Of a stretch of DNA of 64,000 nucleotides, positions 10,861-20,034 are shown piece by piece. The translations under genes and the position numbers were made by a program. The stretch covers positions 496-64,495 of the forward strand of contig NZ_JAKEVF010000009.1 of NCBI RefSeq assembly GCF_022398315.1. The letters are read 5' to 3'. Under the pieces are notes generated by a model. That model saw only the letters and a list, made by a program, of their open reading frames with translations. It was not told the DNA's origin and did not search any database. Source of the stretch: Shewanella sp. Isolate11 (GTDB taxonomy: Bacteria; Pseudomonadota; Gammaproteobacteria; Enterobacterales; Shewanellaceae). Positions within the stretch are counted from its first letter, which is position 1. Each line of letters opens with the position of its first letter.

Positions 10861-12270
10861 ATGAAAATTATCATATTAGGCGCTGGCCAAGTTGGCGGAA
10901 CCTTAGCCGAAAACTTGGTAGGCGAAAATAACGATATCACTATTGTCGATAACGACAGAGACAGATTACGTTCACTACAAGACAAGTACGATCTACGTGT
11001 CGTGCTGGGTCATGGTGCCCATCCTAGCGTGCTGAGGGATGCGGGAGCCGAAGATGCCGATATGTTAATTGCCGTAACCAACAGTGACGAATGTAATATG
11101 GCAGCCTGCCAGATTGCCTACTCTCTCTACGGAACCCCAACCAAAATTGCTCGTATTCGCTCCGAGCAATATCTCGCCCTTAGAGACAAACTGTTCATCG
11201 ACAGTGAAACTAAAAATAGTGAACATCGCCCAAGAGGTGGTTTTATTATCGATGAACTGATTGCCCCAGAGCAGCTAGTGACGTCCTATATTCGCCGACT
11301 AGTCGAGTATCCAGGAGCACTACAGGTCCTCGAATTTGCTGAAGGGCGCCTCAGCTTAGTTGCCGTTAGAGCCTATTATGGCGGGCCACTGGTGGGTAAT
11401 GCCCTAGCGGCGCTGCGTGAGCACATGCCCAATATTGACACTCGTGTTGCAGCTATTTTCAGACAAGGTCGCCCTATCATGCCTCGCGGCACTACCATTA
11501 TCGAAGCCGATGATGAAGTGTTTTTCGTCGCCGATAGCCGCCATGTACGCGCGGTGATGAGCGAAATGCAGAAGCTGGATAACACCTACCGCAATATTAT
11601 GATCGCCGGAGGCGGTAATATCGGCCTTGGTCTAGCCAAACAGTTACAACGCAACCATTCGGTGAAACTGATTGAGCATCGTCAAGATCGCGCCGAAGCC
11701 TTGTCTGAAAAATTAGAAAACACCACGGTATTTTGTGGTGATGCCTCAGACCAAGAACTGCTTATCGAGGAACATATCGATCAAACCGATGTGTTTATTG
11801 CGGTCACCAACGATGACGAAGCCAATATCATGGCCGCCCTACTGGCTAAACGCATGGGCGCAAAAAAAGTCATGGTGCTGATCCAGCGCGAAGCCTATGT
11901 CGATATTGTACAAGAAGCCAATATCGATATCGCCATCTCACCACAACAAGCTACCATCTCGGCATTGCTGACCCATATTCGCCAAGGTGATATCTGTAAC
12001 GTGTATTCATTACGTCGCGGAGCCGCCGAAGCCATTGAAGCTATTGCTCATGGTGACTCAAGCACATCGAAAGTGGTAGGTAAACAGGTCAGCGAGATCA
12101 AGTTGCCACCTGGCACCACCATTGGTGCTATCGTGCGTGATGAGGAAGTATTAATGGCTCATGATAAAACGGTTATTGAACAGGGAGATCACGTTATTCT
12201 ATTCCTAGTGAATAAGAAGTTTATTGGCGAAGTTGAGAAGCTGTTCCAGCCAAGCGCCTTCTTCTTTTAA
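10861..12270 (+). CDS. trkA: Trk system potassium uptake regulatory subunit TrkA
   Basis: 469 residues with the duplicated RCK (TrkA-N/TrkA-C) architecture. NAD-binding loops are GAGQVGG near residue 7 and AGGGNIGLG near residue 249, each followed by a TrkA-C domain. It is a peripheral cytoplasmic subunit that gates TrkH in response to nucleotides. It lies nine bases after rsmB and 15 bases before trkH, so the uptake system is encoded as a pair here. Confidence 0.97.
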   Translation: MKIIILGAGQVGGTLAENLVGENNDITIVDNDRDRLRSLQDKYDLRVVLGHGAHPSVLRDAGAEDADMLIAVTNSDECNMAACQIAYSLYGTPTKIARIRSEQYLALRDKLFIDSETKNSEHRPRGGFIIDELIAPEQLVTSYIRRLVEYPGALQVLEFAEGRLSLVAVRAYYGGPLVGNALAALREHMPNIDTRVAAIFRQGRPIMPRGTTIIEADDEVFFVADSRHVRAVMSEMQKLDNTYRNIMIAGGGNIGLGLAKQLQRNHSVKLIEHRQDRAEALSEKLENTTVFCGDASDQELLIEEHIDQTDVFIAVTNDDEANIMAALLAKRMGAKKVMVLIQREAYVDIVQEANIDIAISPQQATISALLTHIRQGDICNVYSLRRGAAEAIEAIAHGDSSTSKVVGKQVSEIKLPPGTTIGAIVRDEEVLMAHDKTVIEQGDHVILFLVNKKFIGEVEKLFQPSAFFF

Positions 12271-12285
12271 ATCGGCTCGCTAACG

Positions 12286-13728
12286 ATGCTGAATATACGA
12301 CCATTACTGTTCATATTAGGCGTGTTCCTATCCACCTTAACCGCCTTTATGTTTATTCCACTTCTATTTGCCTTAATCTATGGCGAAGAGACGGTGGGTG
12401 CCTTTATGATCGCCTCGTTAGCCACCGGCACCTGCGCCAGCGCGTGCATGCACCAAGGTCAAAGTGACAACTTACGCTTAAACATTCGTGATATGTTTTT
12501 GCTTACCAGTTTAACCTGGTTCATCGTTAGCCTGTTTGCCGCAACGCCTTTTACCCTGTATCACGGCATCAACTACACAGATGCTTTCTTCGAGACCATG
12601 TCGGGGATCACCACCACAGGTTCTACGGTTCTCTCTGGTTTAGATACCATGGATCACAGTATTCTTATCTGGCGTTCTTTATTACAGTGGCTTGGCGGTA
12701 TTGGATTTATCGTGATGGCGGTGGCGATTCTGCCCTTCTTAAACGTCGGTGGTATGCGCCTATTTAGAACAGAATCTTCAGATTGGAGTGACAAAGCTGT
12801 CCCCCGAACCCAAAATATGGCCAAGCACTTGTTTTGGGTTTATATCGGCCTTACCGTTGCCTGCGCGCTCGCTTATCATGCCGCTGGAATGAATTGGTTT
12901 CAGGCCATCAATCACTCGATGACCACTCTTTCAACCGGCGGATATTCCACTTCCGACAGTTCCATGGCGGCTTTTTCTCACTCGGCACATTGGATTGGCA
13001 CCCTGTTTATGGCGGCCGGTGGACTGCCGCTGTTGATGTTTGTTCACTCCCTGTCTCAACGTTCGGTAAAGATTTGGAATGACGCTCAAGTTAAAGGCTA
13101 CTTATTGTTTATCATCTGCATCTCTTGCAGCTTAGCTTTCTGGCTATGGCACCAAAATGATATGGCACCAGAAGATGCCCTGCGTCTAGCAAGTTTTAAC
13201 GTGGTATCTGTAGTCACAACCACAGGTTATGGCCTCACCGACTACACCGCCTGGGGGCCGTTAGCTAATGTGGCCTTCCTGTTTTTAATGTTTGTAGGTA
13301 GCTGTTCTGGTTCGACTTCGGGCGGGATTAAAATCTTCCGTTTCCAAATTGCGTTCTCGATCATGCGCGAACAGTTAAAGCAGCAACTACACCCTAACGG
13401 CGTGTTTAAAGAGCGTTACAATGGTCGCCCAATCACCGAAGATATTGTGCGCTCACTGGTGACGTTTATTCTGCTATTTTTAGGCGTTATTGTGGTGTTA
13501 TCGGTGATATTAGTCAGCACAGGTCTGGATCCCACGACCAGTTTGAGTGGGGCTATCACCGCCGTGACGAACGTCGGCCCAGGTCTTGGCCCTGTTGTCG
13601 GTCCATCGGGTAATTTTTCCTCGCTACCAGATATCGCTAAGTGGGCACTGTCGATTGGAATGCTATTGGGACGGCTGGAGATCTTGACCGTGGCGGTATT
13701 GTTCCATCCCAACTTCTGGAAATATTAA
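12286..13728 (+). CDS. trkH: Trk system potassium channel subunit TrkH
   Basis: 480 residues, integral membrane, with the four pseudo-repeat selectivity-filter segments typical of SKT transporters: TTTGSTV (about 106), TTLSTGGYS (about 217), TTTGYGL (about 309) and TNVGPGLG (about 425). The SGSTSGGIKIFRF segment near residue 343 corresponds to the gating loop region. With TrkA it takes up K+. The start ATG has only a weak ribosome site. It is convergent with rlmF, leaving 8 bases between stops. Confidence 0.96.
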   Translation: MLNIRPLLFILGVFLSTLTAFMFIPLLFALIYGEETVGAFMIASLATGTCASACMHQGQSDNLRLNIRDMFLLTSLTWFIVSLFAATPFTLYHGINYTDAFFETMSGITTTGSTVLSGLDTMDHSILIWRSLLQWLGGIGFIVMAVAILPFLNVGGMRLFRTESSDWSDKAVPRTQNMAKHLFWVYIGLTVACALAYHAAGMNWFQAINHSMTTLSTGGYSTSDSSMAAFSHSAHWIGTLFMAAGGLPLLMFVHSLSQRSVKIWNDAQVKGYLLFIICISCSLAFWLWHQNDMAPEDALRLASFNVVSVVTTTGYGLTDYTAWGPLANVAFLFLMFVGSCSGSTSGGIKIFRFQIAFSIMREQLKQQLHPNGVFKERYNGRPITEDIVRSLVTFILLFLGVIVVLSVILVSTGLDPTTSLSGAITAVTNVGPGLGPVVGPSGNFSSLPDIAKWALSIGMLLGRLEILTVAVLFHPNFWKY

Positions 13729-13736
13729 CCTAGCGA

Positions 13737-14834
13737 CTAACAACGATATTGCTGCCATACCTGCTGTTGGCTCGGTTCGAGAAAGCTCCAAGCCAATACT
13801 CGAGTTAACTTATTCCCCTGCGCCATCTCTATCGTTTTAACGCTTGCCGCACCTAGGCGCTCAAGGGTGCGATAACACGATTTGAGATTGTCTTTCTTCG
13901 ACACGAGACTGGTAAACCACAGACATTGGCTGGCAAATTGCTGGCTTTCAGTAATCATATCTAACAAGAATCTCTGCTCGCCACCATCACACCATAATTC
14001 GGCTTGCTGCCCACCAAAATTCAATGAAGGCTTATTTGCTGTGCGCTTAACATCACGCCCCTTGGCCTGGCGATTAGCGGCAAGGTTTTTCAGTTTACGC
14101 TCGCTGCCCTGACTCGCCTCACTTGCGGAACTATGAAACGGCGGATTACATAAAGTGACATCAAATCTGTCGTCAGGATTGATCACCCCTTTAAAAATCT
14201 GCTTGCTATTAGTTTGCTGTCTTAAGGCTATTTTGCCTTGCAACGATACATTGTTATCGATGATCCGCTGTACATTGGCTAATGACTTAGGCTCAATATC
14301 GCTAGCGACAAACTGCCAACCATAACTCTGTACACCTAATATCGGGTAAATACCATTGGCGCCTGTGCCGATATCCAGTGCTCGAATCATCGCTTTAGTG
14401 GTTTTCTTGCCTTTGCTGCCATTTGCCCCTATTAGATCAGCAAGATAATGCAGATAATCCACACGACCGGGGATCGGCGGACATAAAAATCCAGCGGGAA
14501 TATCCCAATATTCCAATCGGTAATGTAAACGCAATAGTGCCAGATTAAGCATTTTCACCGCCTTTGGGTCGGCAAAGTCTATCGATGCATTACCATAAGG
14601 ATTAGGACGCACAAAAGCAGCAAGCTGTGGGGTATGGCTCACCAAGGCGTTAAAGTCATAACCTTGGTTATGAATGTTGCGCGGATGCAGCCCTTTAGAT
14701 TGGTTCGATTTCGACTTGGATGCCACCTTCGATTTCGCCCTAGTTTTCATCGGCTGAGTATTAGTTAACTGAGCTTTAGTCAACTGAGTTTTAGTTTGCT
14801 GATTTGAGGAGCGAGGACGGCGAGACTGAGTCAT
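13737..14834 (-). CDS. rlmF: 23S rRNA (adenine-1618 N6)-methyltransferase
   Basis: 365 residues. From about residue 50 it follows RlmF/YbiN: LHPRNIHNQGYDF, RPNPYGNASIDFADPKAV, the SAM-binding DIGTGANGIYP and the catalytic-site NPPFHSS (the N6-adenine methylase NPPF signature). The first 48 residues are a low-complexity, lysine/threonine/glutamine-rich extension with repeated TQL/TKAQL units and probably no fixed structure. A start inside this region (M29) is possible. It is convergent with trkH. Confidence 0.93.
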   Translation of the reverse strand: MTQSRRPRSSNQQTKTQLTKAQLTNTQPMKTRAKSKVASKSKSNQSKGLHPRNIHNQGYDFNALVSHTPQLAAFVRPNPYGNASIDFADPKAVKMLNLALLRLHYRLEYWDIPAGFLCPPIPGRVDYLHYLADLIGANGSKGKKTTKAMIRALDIGTGANGIYPILGVQSYGWQFVASDIEPKSLANVQRIIDNNVSLQGKIALRQQTNSKQIFKGVINPDDRFDVTLCNPPFHSSASEASQGSERKLKNLAANRQAKGRDVKRTANKPSLNFGGQQAELWCDGGEQRFLLDMITESQQFASQCLWFTSLVSKKDNLKSCYRTLERLGAASVKTIEMAQGNKLTRVLAWSFLEPSQQQVWQQYRC

Positions 14835-14856
14835 AAAAGCAATACCATAAAATGCG

Positions 14857-14881
14857 ATTGCCGAGTGTTATCCTCGGCAAT
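14857..14881 (-). terminator. terminator after the FliL-like gene
   Basis: A perfect 9-bp stem (attgccgag / ctcggcaat) with a 7-base loop lies 38 bases past the FliL-like stop, followed on the minus strand by an interrupted T tract (GCATTTTA). It separates that gene from rlmF. Confidence 0.6.
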
Positions 14882-14919
14882 ACTGATTTGAAGCAAACGT
14901 TTAGCGGCTAAAGTTAAGC

Positions 14920-15327
14920 TTAGTCGTACAGATACTTAGTAAACAATAAATTAACCACCAGCGGACGCCCGACCTCTTGCTCTAACAAGCGATTAAGGGT
15001 GTCATAACACTCGCGGCGGATCTCTTCTTTGCCGGTAAGTGATTTCACTTTCTCTTCTGGCTGAGACCCTAGAATTTCAATAATAGCCGCTCGCAACAAA
15101 GGATCATGATGCTCTAGCACGATCAGATCATTGGGCTGCTTCACCATCAATTCGACACTAATCCTCACGAAACCCAATTTCTTACGATTAGAGATGTAAT
15201 TGGTCACTATATCGGGCTCAAAGCCATAATAAGCATAAGTGTCTTCCACCTTCTTATCTGCGGCAAAGAGGCCAACGCTGGTAAGACTCGTGACAAAAAT
15301 AAGCAACAGCAGTGCAAATTTTTTCAT
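14920..15327 (-). CDS. solitary FliL-like flagellar basal-body-associated protein
   Basis: About 135 residues from MKKFALLLL; the frame is open six codons further (to 15345), but the signal sequence fits the internal ATG. An N-terminal hydrophobic segment is followed by a FliL-type domain: YYGFEPDIVTNY, RKKLGFVRISVELMV, then DPLLRAAIIEILG and a C-terminal REECYDTLNRLLEQE-like helix. FliL assists the flagellar stator. This copy stands alone next to ubiC with no flagellar genes nearby, as described for a second FliL-like gene in Shewanella; a role outside the flagellum is possible. Confidence 0.8.
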   Translation of the reverse strand: MKKFALLLLIFVTSLTSVGLFAADKKVEDTYAYYGFEPDIVTNYISNRKKLGFVRISVELMVKQPNDLIVLEHHDPLLRAAIIEILGSQPEEKVKSLTGKEEIRRECYDTLNRLLEQEVGRPLVVNLLFTKYLYD

Positions 15328-15484
15328 ACTTGGTAAATGCTCCATTATTGGTTTAAGCCTGTGTTAGTACTAAAAGCTCACTCTACTGACTATTAACGGC
15401 CAGATCTCAAACGACTTTAGTTACCGACATCGACCATTGGCCATGATAAACTGCGATGGTTTTGAATATTGTACCGAGAAATAG

Positions 15485-16054
15485 ATGAGCGTGACTAGGT
15501 TAAGCTTTCCTTATGGTGAATCAATACAGTGGTTTTCACCGAATAACATCCCTCTACAACCCACTTCGCCATTCAAAGACTGGCTATTAGACACTGGTAG
15601 TTTAACCCAAAAACTCAAGTCTCACTGTCAGCAGTTTGAAGTCATTGTATTAGGTGAGGATAAGCTTAGCCCGTTCAAAGAGGAGTTCCCCACACATGAT
15701 TCAGCCTGGGTCCGTGAAGTGCTTCTGTGTCTCGATGGCACCCCTTGGGTGTTCGCTCGAACACTGATCCCCAGCGATTTACTTGATAACTCTGAGTTCA
15801 ATTTTATCGGCTTAGGCAATCGTCCGTTAGGTGAATTACTGTTTACCGAGGGTGAATTTACTCCCGGAAAAATAGAAGTGAGCCATTTTACCCCATGTCA
15901 ATCTTTAGCAGCGTTGATCCAAGCTCAGGGACAATCGTCACAACCCGTCTGGGGACGTCGTCGTTACTTTAATCGTCAGGATAAACACCTCATCGTCAGT
16001 GAGATATTTTTACCCGCTGCTCGACAGCTTATCGAAAGCCAACAGCTAAAATAA
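15485..16054 (+). CDS. ubiC: chorismate pyruvate-lyase
   Basis: 189 residues. It cleaves chorismate to 4-hydroxybenzoate and pyruvate, the first committed step of ubiquinone synthesis. Active-site residues seen by family comparison are R77 (AWVREV), L115 (NRPLGELLF) and E173 (VSEIFLPA). It is divergent from the FliL-like gene and ends at a strong terminator. No ubiA follows, unlike E. coli. Confidence 0.93.
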   Translation: MSVTRLSFPYGESIQWFSPNNIPLQPTSPFKDWLLDTGSLTQKLKSHCQQFEVIVLGEDKLSPFKEEFPTHDSAWVREVLLCLDGTPWVFARTLIPSDLLDNSEFNFIGLGNRPLGELLFTEGEFTPGKIEVSHFTPCQSLAALIQAQGQSSQPVWGRRRYFNRQDKHLIVSEIFLPAARQLIESQQLK

Positions 16055-16078
16055 CTCGCTTAGATAATGCTGAAATAA

Positions 16079-16103
16079 AAAAGCCTCGGTTAACGAGGCT
16101 TTT
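16079..16103. terminator. bidirectional terminator between ubiC and the M6 protease gene
   Basis: A 10-bp stem (aaaagcctcg / cgaggctttt) with a GTTAA loop and T/A runs on both sides lies between convergent genes. Confidence 0.88.
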
Positions 16104-16126
16104 TATGTGGATGATTGAAAATCTGT

Positions 16127-18964
16127 TTAGCTACGTCTGCGAATCGCCAACGACATCAATAGGGCCAGAGACCACCAAGCTAAGCTACCGCCAGAGCTGG
16201 AATCTGATTCAGATTCTGTCGGTGGGGGCGGTGAAACAATGCCCGAGGTTACCGTAACCGATTGCGAAACAGTCGACACATTGGCTTCAGTATCAGTGAC
16301 TGTCAGCACGACAGTGTAGGTGCCTGAACTGGTATAACTATGACTCGGCGATTGTGCGGTGCTGCTATTGCCATCACCAAATTGCCACTCATAGCTCAAT
16401 GCACCAACTCCCGCCGAACTACTATTGCTGAAGCTAACGTCCAAGTTGGTTAGCGTAAAGCTGAAACTCGCTACAGGTGGAATAGCCACATCGACAGTGA
16501 GACTATCACTGCTCGCCTCACCTGTACCGTCGGTCACTGTCACTGTCACTTGATATTGGCCCGCATCGGCATATACATAAGTCGGAGTGGTTTCTGTACT
16601 ACTTGCTCCAGCTACGCCAAAGTCCCAGTCATAGCTATAGTTACCATCGCCACCAGTCACTGTAGTGTTAAAGCTGACCCTGGCGCCATCTTGTTGAGCC
16701 GATAGACTCACGGTAACCGAATCAGACATACTGTCACTACCATATTTAAATCTTAACGTCGCACTGCTGGAGTCTGCCGCTTGGGTCAAGACCGCCATGG
16801 TAATGCCTAACGCAGGCAATATCACGCCCGCTTCAGGTTTAGCTTGTGCTGTGTAGTCTTCGGTGTCATCGAATAGGGGATTGCCTGCAAGATGATTATC
16901 GCCAAAATAACTCGTCTGATCATACAAGCTAAAGGCCGCATCTCGGATCTGCACCGTAGTATCATAGTTACTGATCAAATCTTGGTCGGCATCGACAACT
17001 CCAATCAACCCTGAACCAGGGTGCTCGCTGGAATTATTATCGGCTTCATCTTTGTTTTCCAGCCAGACTAAAACGCCGCGATCATAATAATGTGTCTGCA
17101 GACCAACATCCACATCGTTATAACTGCGTAGCTGCACTACGTAACGGCGATCACCACCGGGTCGCTGGTCGGTGATGCGAGCAAAACCGCCACTGAAAGT
17201 CATCACGCCATCAGTTTCAGCGTCATCACTGTACACTTCGCTCGAGTCTGCCAGTAACTTGATATCGTCGACTACAAAACCATAGTCACCGACAAATTCG
17301 TCGGTCACATACACCAGCTTAATCTGGTGAGTTCCGCCAGCATAGGCAGATACGTCGAAGGTTAAATCGACCCAAGCATTAGTGCCTTCTGCGCCCGCGA
17401 TATCTTGAGATCCACCGGTAATAATATTTTCTGCGGCATTAATAACATTACTCGCCTTGGTATGATTACCCAGCAAAGGCGTGCCATCGAGTAACACCTG
17501 AGCATAATCGTAATCTTCTTCGATATTCCAATGCGCCTTCATCCGTAACGACAAACTGCCACTCGCAGGCAGGGTCAAACTAAATTCTGCCGCAGTGCTG
17601 ATCAAGTTTCCCTGACCAGAATAGTATTGATAACTGCCAGAATAAGGCGCCTTGAAAGCCACGTCAGCCGCAGGTAAAGGAATAGAGATTTGGTTAACCT
17701 TGGTGTTATTCACAGCTTCAAATAGCTGAACATCTTGGCCACTATCCGCAAGCGTATCTATGTCTATAACCGTTTCGTTTAGCCATTTACCTTTATAGGC
17801 ATCTTGCAAATAAGAGCGCGCATAAGGACTAAAGCCAACGGGTTGTGAACCAGGGATCATGCCGGTCCAGCTACCACCGCCCATAATAGACCAAGAGCCG
17901 ACCGGTGAACCATCACCACTATTGCCACTAATATCGTATTCATCTGGCAGCCCCAAATCATGGCCAAATTCGTGAGCGACCACACCCGCTGCAGCGTCAA
18001 TAGGCTGAACCGTATAGGTATAAACCTTCATGCCAGTACCGGGAATGGTATAGCCAGCATTATTGCCATCCATCACATAATATTGATGTGACCAAATCGC
18101 ATCATCACCGAGTACACCACCACCCGCTTCTTCCCCAATACTAGAATGAAACAGCATCACATGGTCGATATAGCCATCGGCTTCATCAAGATTACCATCG
18201 GCATCAATGTCATAAGGGTCTTCGACATCATAAGTCGCAATTTCATCGGCAGTCATATCGGCTAATGCCGCTGTAACCGCTTCTTTAACTAACTCGGGAA
18301 CACGATAATCGTTATCGGCATCATTAGGGTTATTTGCACCATAGTAGGCCGCATTTTGAGTGGCGGTATACCAGCCCTTAACACTACCAGTAAAGAAGAA
18401 ACTCCCGCCCGACTCGGCCTGATAATATTGATACCCGGAAAGCAGCGTCTGCCCAGAAGGACCACTAAATCCAGTGGTTGAGAACATCAAATTCTGATAA
18501 TGAGAAAGCGGATAACTCGAGTAATACATAGCCGTATCACTGGCACTGAGACGATTGTTATCATGGGGAAGATCAGGAAAATCAATCAGTACGCCAAGCA
18601 CTTTTACCGTTTTTGTCACCTCGGCATCGGCTTGCGCCTTGTCAACAACAGAACTACTGCGCAGCACCTTGCTCGATACTTGTTGCTTGATCAGCTTAGC
18701 TTGTTGCAAACGTGCATCGAGCTTAATTTTACCGGCTTTACTTGTGTAACGCTCAAACGCTTGTTGCTTCTGTTGCTCAGTCGCATCTGTGGCTAATTCA
18801 CCACGCTTAGTCATCCAATAAAGAATCTGTTCTTTATTGATCACACCAACGTCTGCTGTCGGACCTGACGCTATAGGAGCCGAAGGTGTAGCATGTGCCA
18901 TCGTTACAGGGAATGCTAGTGCCAATGTCGTTAATGCACCTGCATAATATGTGTTCATTTTCAT
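16127..18964 (-). CDS. secreted M6-family metalloprotease (immune inhibitor A-like) with PKD domains and GlyGly-CTERM tail
   Basis: 945 residues. A signal peptide (cleavage after AHA, about residue 26) is followed by an M6 catalytic domain with the zinc motif HEFGHDLGLPDEYD starting at H331; E332 is the general base. A jelly-roll-like segment with acidic loops lies about 430-590. Two PKD domains follow at about 745-826 and 827-906 (each with a YxWxFGDG-like core). After a Pro/Ser/Glu linker the protein ends with GGSLAWWSLALLMSLA and RRR (925-945), the GlyGly-CTERM pattern recognised by rhombosortase in type II secretion hosts. Expected fate is export, processing and surface release; targets are unknown. 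It is monocistronic, bounded by a terminator. Confidence 0.93.
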   Translation of the reverse strand: MKMNTYYAGALTTLALAFPVTMAHATPSAPIASGPTADVGVINKEQILYWMTKRGELATDATEQQKQQAFERYTSKAGKIKLDARLQQAKLIKQQVSSKVLRSSSVVDKAQADAEVTKTVKVLGVLIDFPDLPHDNNRLSASDTAMYYSSYPLSHYQNLMFSTTGFSGPSGQTLLSGYQYYQAESGGSFFFTGSVKGWYTATQNAAYYGANNPNDADNDYRVPELVKEAVTAALADMTADEIATYDVEDPYDIDADGNLDEADGYIDHVMLFHSSIGEEAGGGVLGDDAIWSHQYYVMDGNNAGYTIPGTGMKVYTYTVQPIDAAAGVVAHEFGHDLGLPDEYDISGNSGDGSPVGSWSIMGGGSWTGMIPGSQPVGFSPYARSYLQDAYKGKWLNETVIDIDTLADSGQDVQLFEAVNNTKVNQISIPLPAADVAFKAPYSGSYQYYSGQGNLISTAAEFSLTLPASGSLSLRMKAHWNIEEDYDYAQVLLDGTPLLGNHTKASNVINAAENIITGGSQDIAGAEGTNAWVDLTFDVSAYAGGTHQIKLVYVTDEFVGDYGFVVDDIKLLADSSEVYSDDAETDGVMTFSGGFARITDQRPGGDRRYVVQLRSYNDVDVGLQTHYYDRGVLVWLENKDEADNNSSEHPGSGLIGVVDADQDLISNYDTTVQIRDAAFSLYDQTSYFGDNHLAGNPLFDDTEDYTAQAKPEAGVILPALGITMAVLTQAADSSSATLRFKYGSDSMSDSVTVSLSAQQDGARVSFNTTVTGGDGNYSYDWDFGVAGASSTETTPTYVYADAGQYQVTVTVTDGTGEASSDSLTVDVAIPPVASFSFTLTNLDVSFSNSSSAGVGALSYEWQFGDGNSSTAQSPSHSYTSSGTYTVVLTVTDTEANVSTVSQSVTVTSGIVSPPPPTESESDSSSGGSLAWWSLALLMSLAIRRRS

Positions 18965-19208
18965 TAACTTCCCTTGTACTACTTTATTTTATCGACACCA
19001 TGAGTTATCAGGATGGCAATAAAATAATCTCAATTATCGTTAAATTAGGTCGTACTTTGCAGGGATAACCCAGTCACATCAGAGCATAGGGTCTATTCCA
19101 CCACTAAAAACCAACAGAACATTAACAACAATTTGCTCAGTAAACCAGCAGCAAATACGACTTTCAAACCATAAATTCTATTTATGACTTTACTCAGCAC
19201 AATTAGGT
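18965..19208. other. intergenic region between the M6 protease and yhgN
   Basis: An AT-rich stretch of 244 bases must contain the protease promoter, reading leftward. I see no clear sigma-70 pair, hairpin or small gene in it. Confidence 0.4.
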
Positions 19209-19811
19209 CTAACTAACGTTTCCTGTATGGGCAATATAATTAGCCACACCGTCGAGGAACATCTGCACCGAAATCATCACCAACACCATGCCCATCAGGC
19301 GTTCAACCGCCGTTAAGCCCTTCTCGCCAAGCACTTTAGTAAACAATTTATAGAAGAGTAAGATAACGGCACTCGCGCCCCATGCGGCCACTAATGCTAT
19401 AGTCCAGTCTGTCATACGACTGGCATCGGTATGAGCAAGTAATATTAACGCTGCGAGCACCGATGGCCCCGCCATTAACGGAATCGCCATTGGCACGATA
19501 AAGGGCTCTTCACCTGCTGCTAACCCAACGACGCCACCGGGCTGAGGGAAGATCATCCGAATCGCAATCAAAAACAGAATAATACCACCGGCAATACTGA
19601 CCGATTCAGAGCGCAGATTTAGGAAACTCAATATCGCTTCACCAGCGTAAAGAAAAAGCAGCATAATCACTAATGCGAAGATTAACTCTCGGATCAGAAC
19701 TCGACGGCGCTTTTTCGGCTCGATATGACGCAAGATAGAGGCGAATATGGGCAAGTTCCCTAATGGGTCCATAATCAGAAATAACATTACCGCAGCAGAA
19801 AAAATGTCCAT
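19209..19811 (-). CDS. yhgN: MarC/YhgN family inner-membrane protein
   Basis: 200 residues with six predicted membrane helices. It follows E. coli YhgN closely: AAVMLFLIMDPLGNLPIF, EPKKRRRVLIRELI, GGIILFLIAIRMIFP, AGEEPFIVPMAIPLMAGPS, and ERLMGMVLVMISVQMFLDG. The family (formerly UPF0056) has no proven transport substrate, and the old link of MarC to multidrug resistance was withdrawn. It is transcribed alone and is divergent from the ZIP-like gene. Confidence 0.9.
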   Translation of the reverse strand: MDIFSAAVMLFLIMDPLGNLPIFASILRHIEPKKRRRVLIRELIFALVIMLLFLYAGEAILSFLNLRSESVSIAGGIILFLIAIRMIFPQPGGVVGLAAGEEPFIVPMAIPLMAGPSVLAALILLAHTDASRMTDWTIALVAAWGASAVILLFYKLFTKVLGEKGLTAVERLMGMVLVMISVQMFLDGVANYIAHTGNVS

Positions 19812-20034
19812 AGCTCAATAGTCGTCAAGAGTTGAGCCCGTATTGTATAACGAATCCAGCTGCTTATTCAGCAGATCAGCCAACAAAATTAGGCTAAAGC
19901 ACAATATCCAGCCATTTAAACTAACCAACTAACAAAGCATAAGTAAATTCACTATCAGGTGATGGTAAATATTCGATTGCCAGAGATAAGACTGTTATAC
20001 TAACGGGCTTCCTTATTCCCTAATAACAGTTGAT

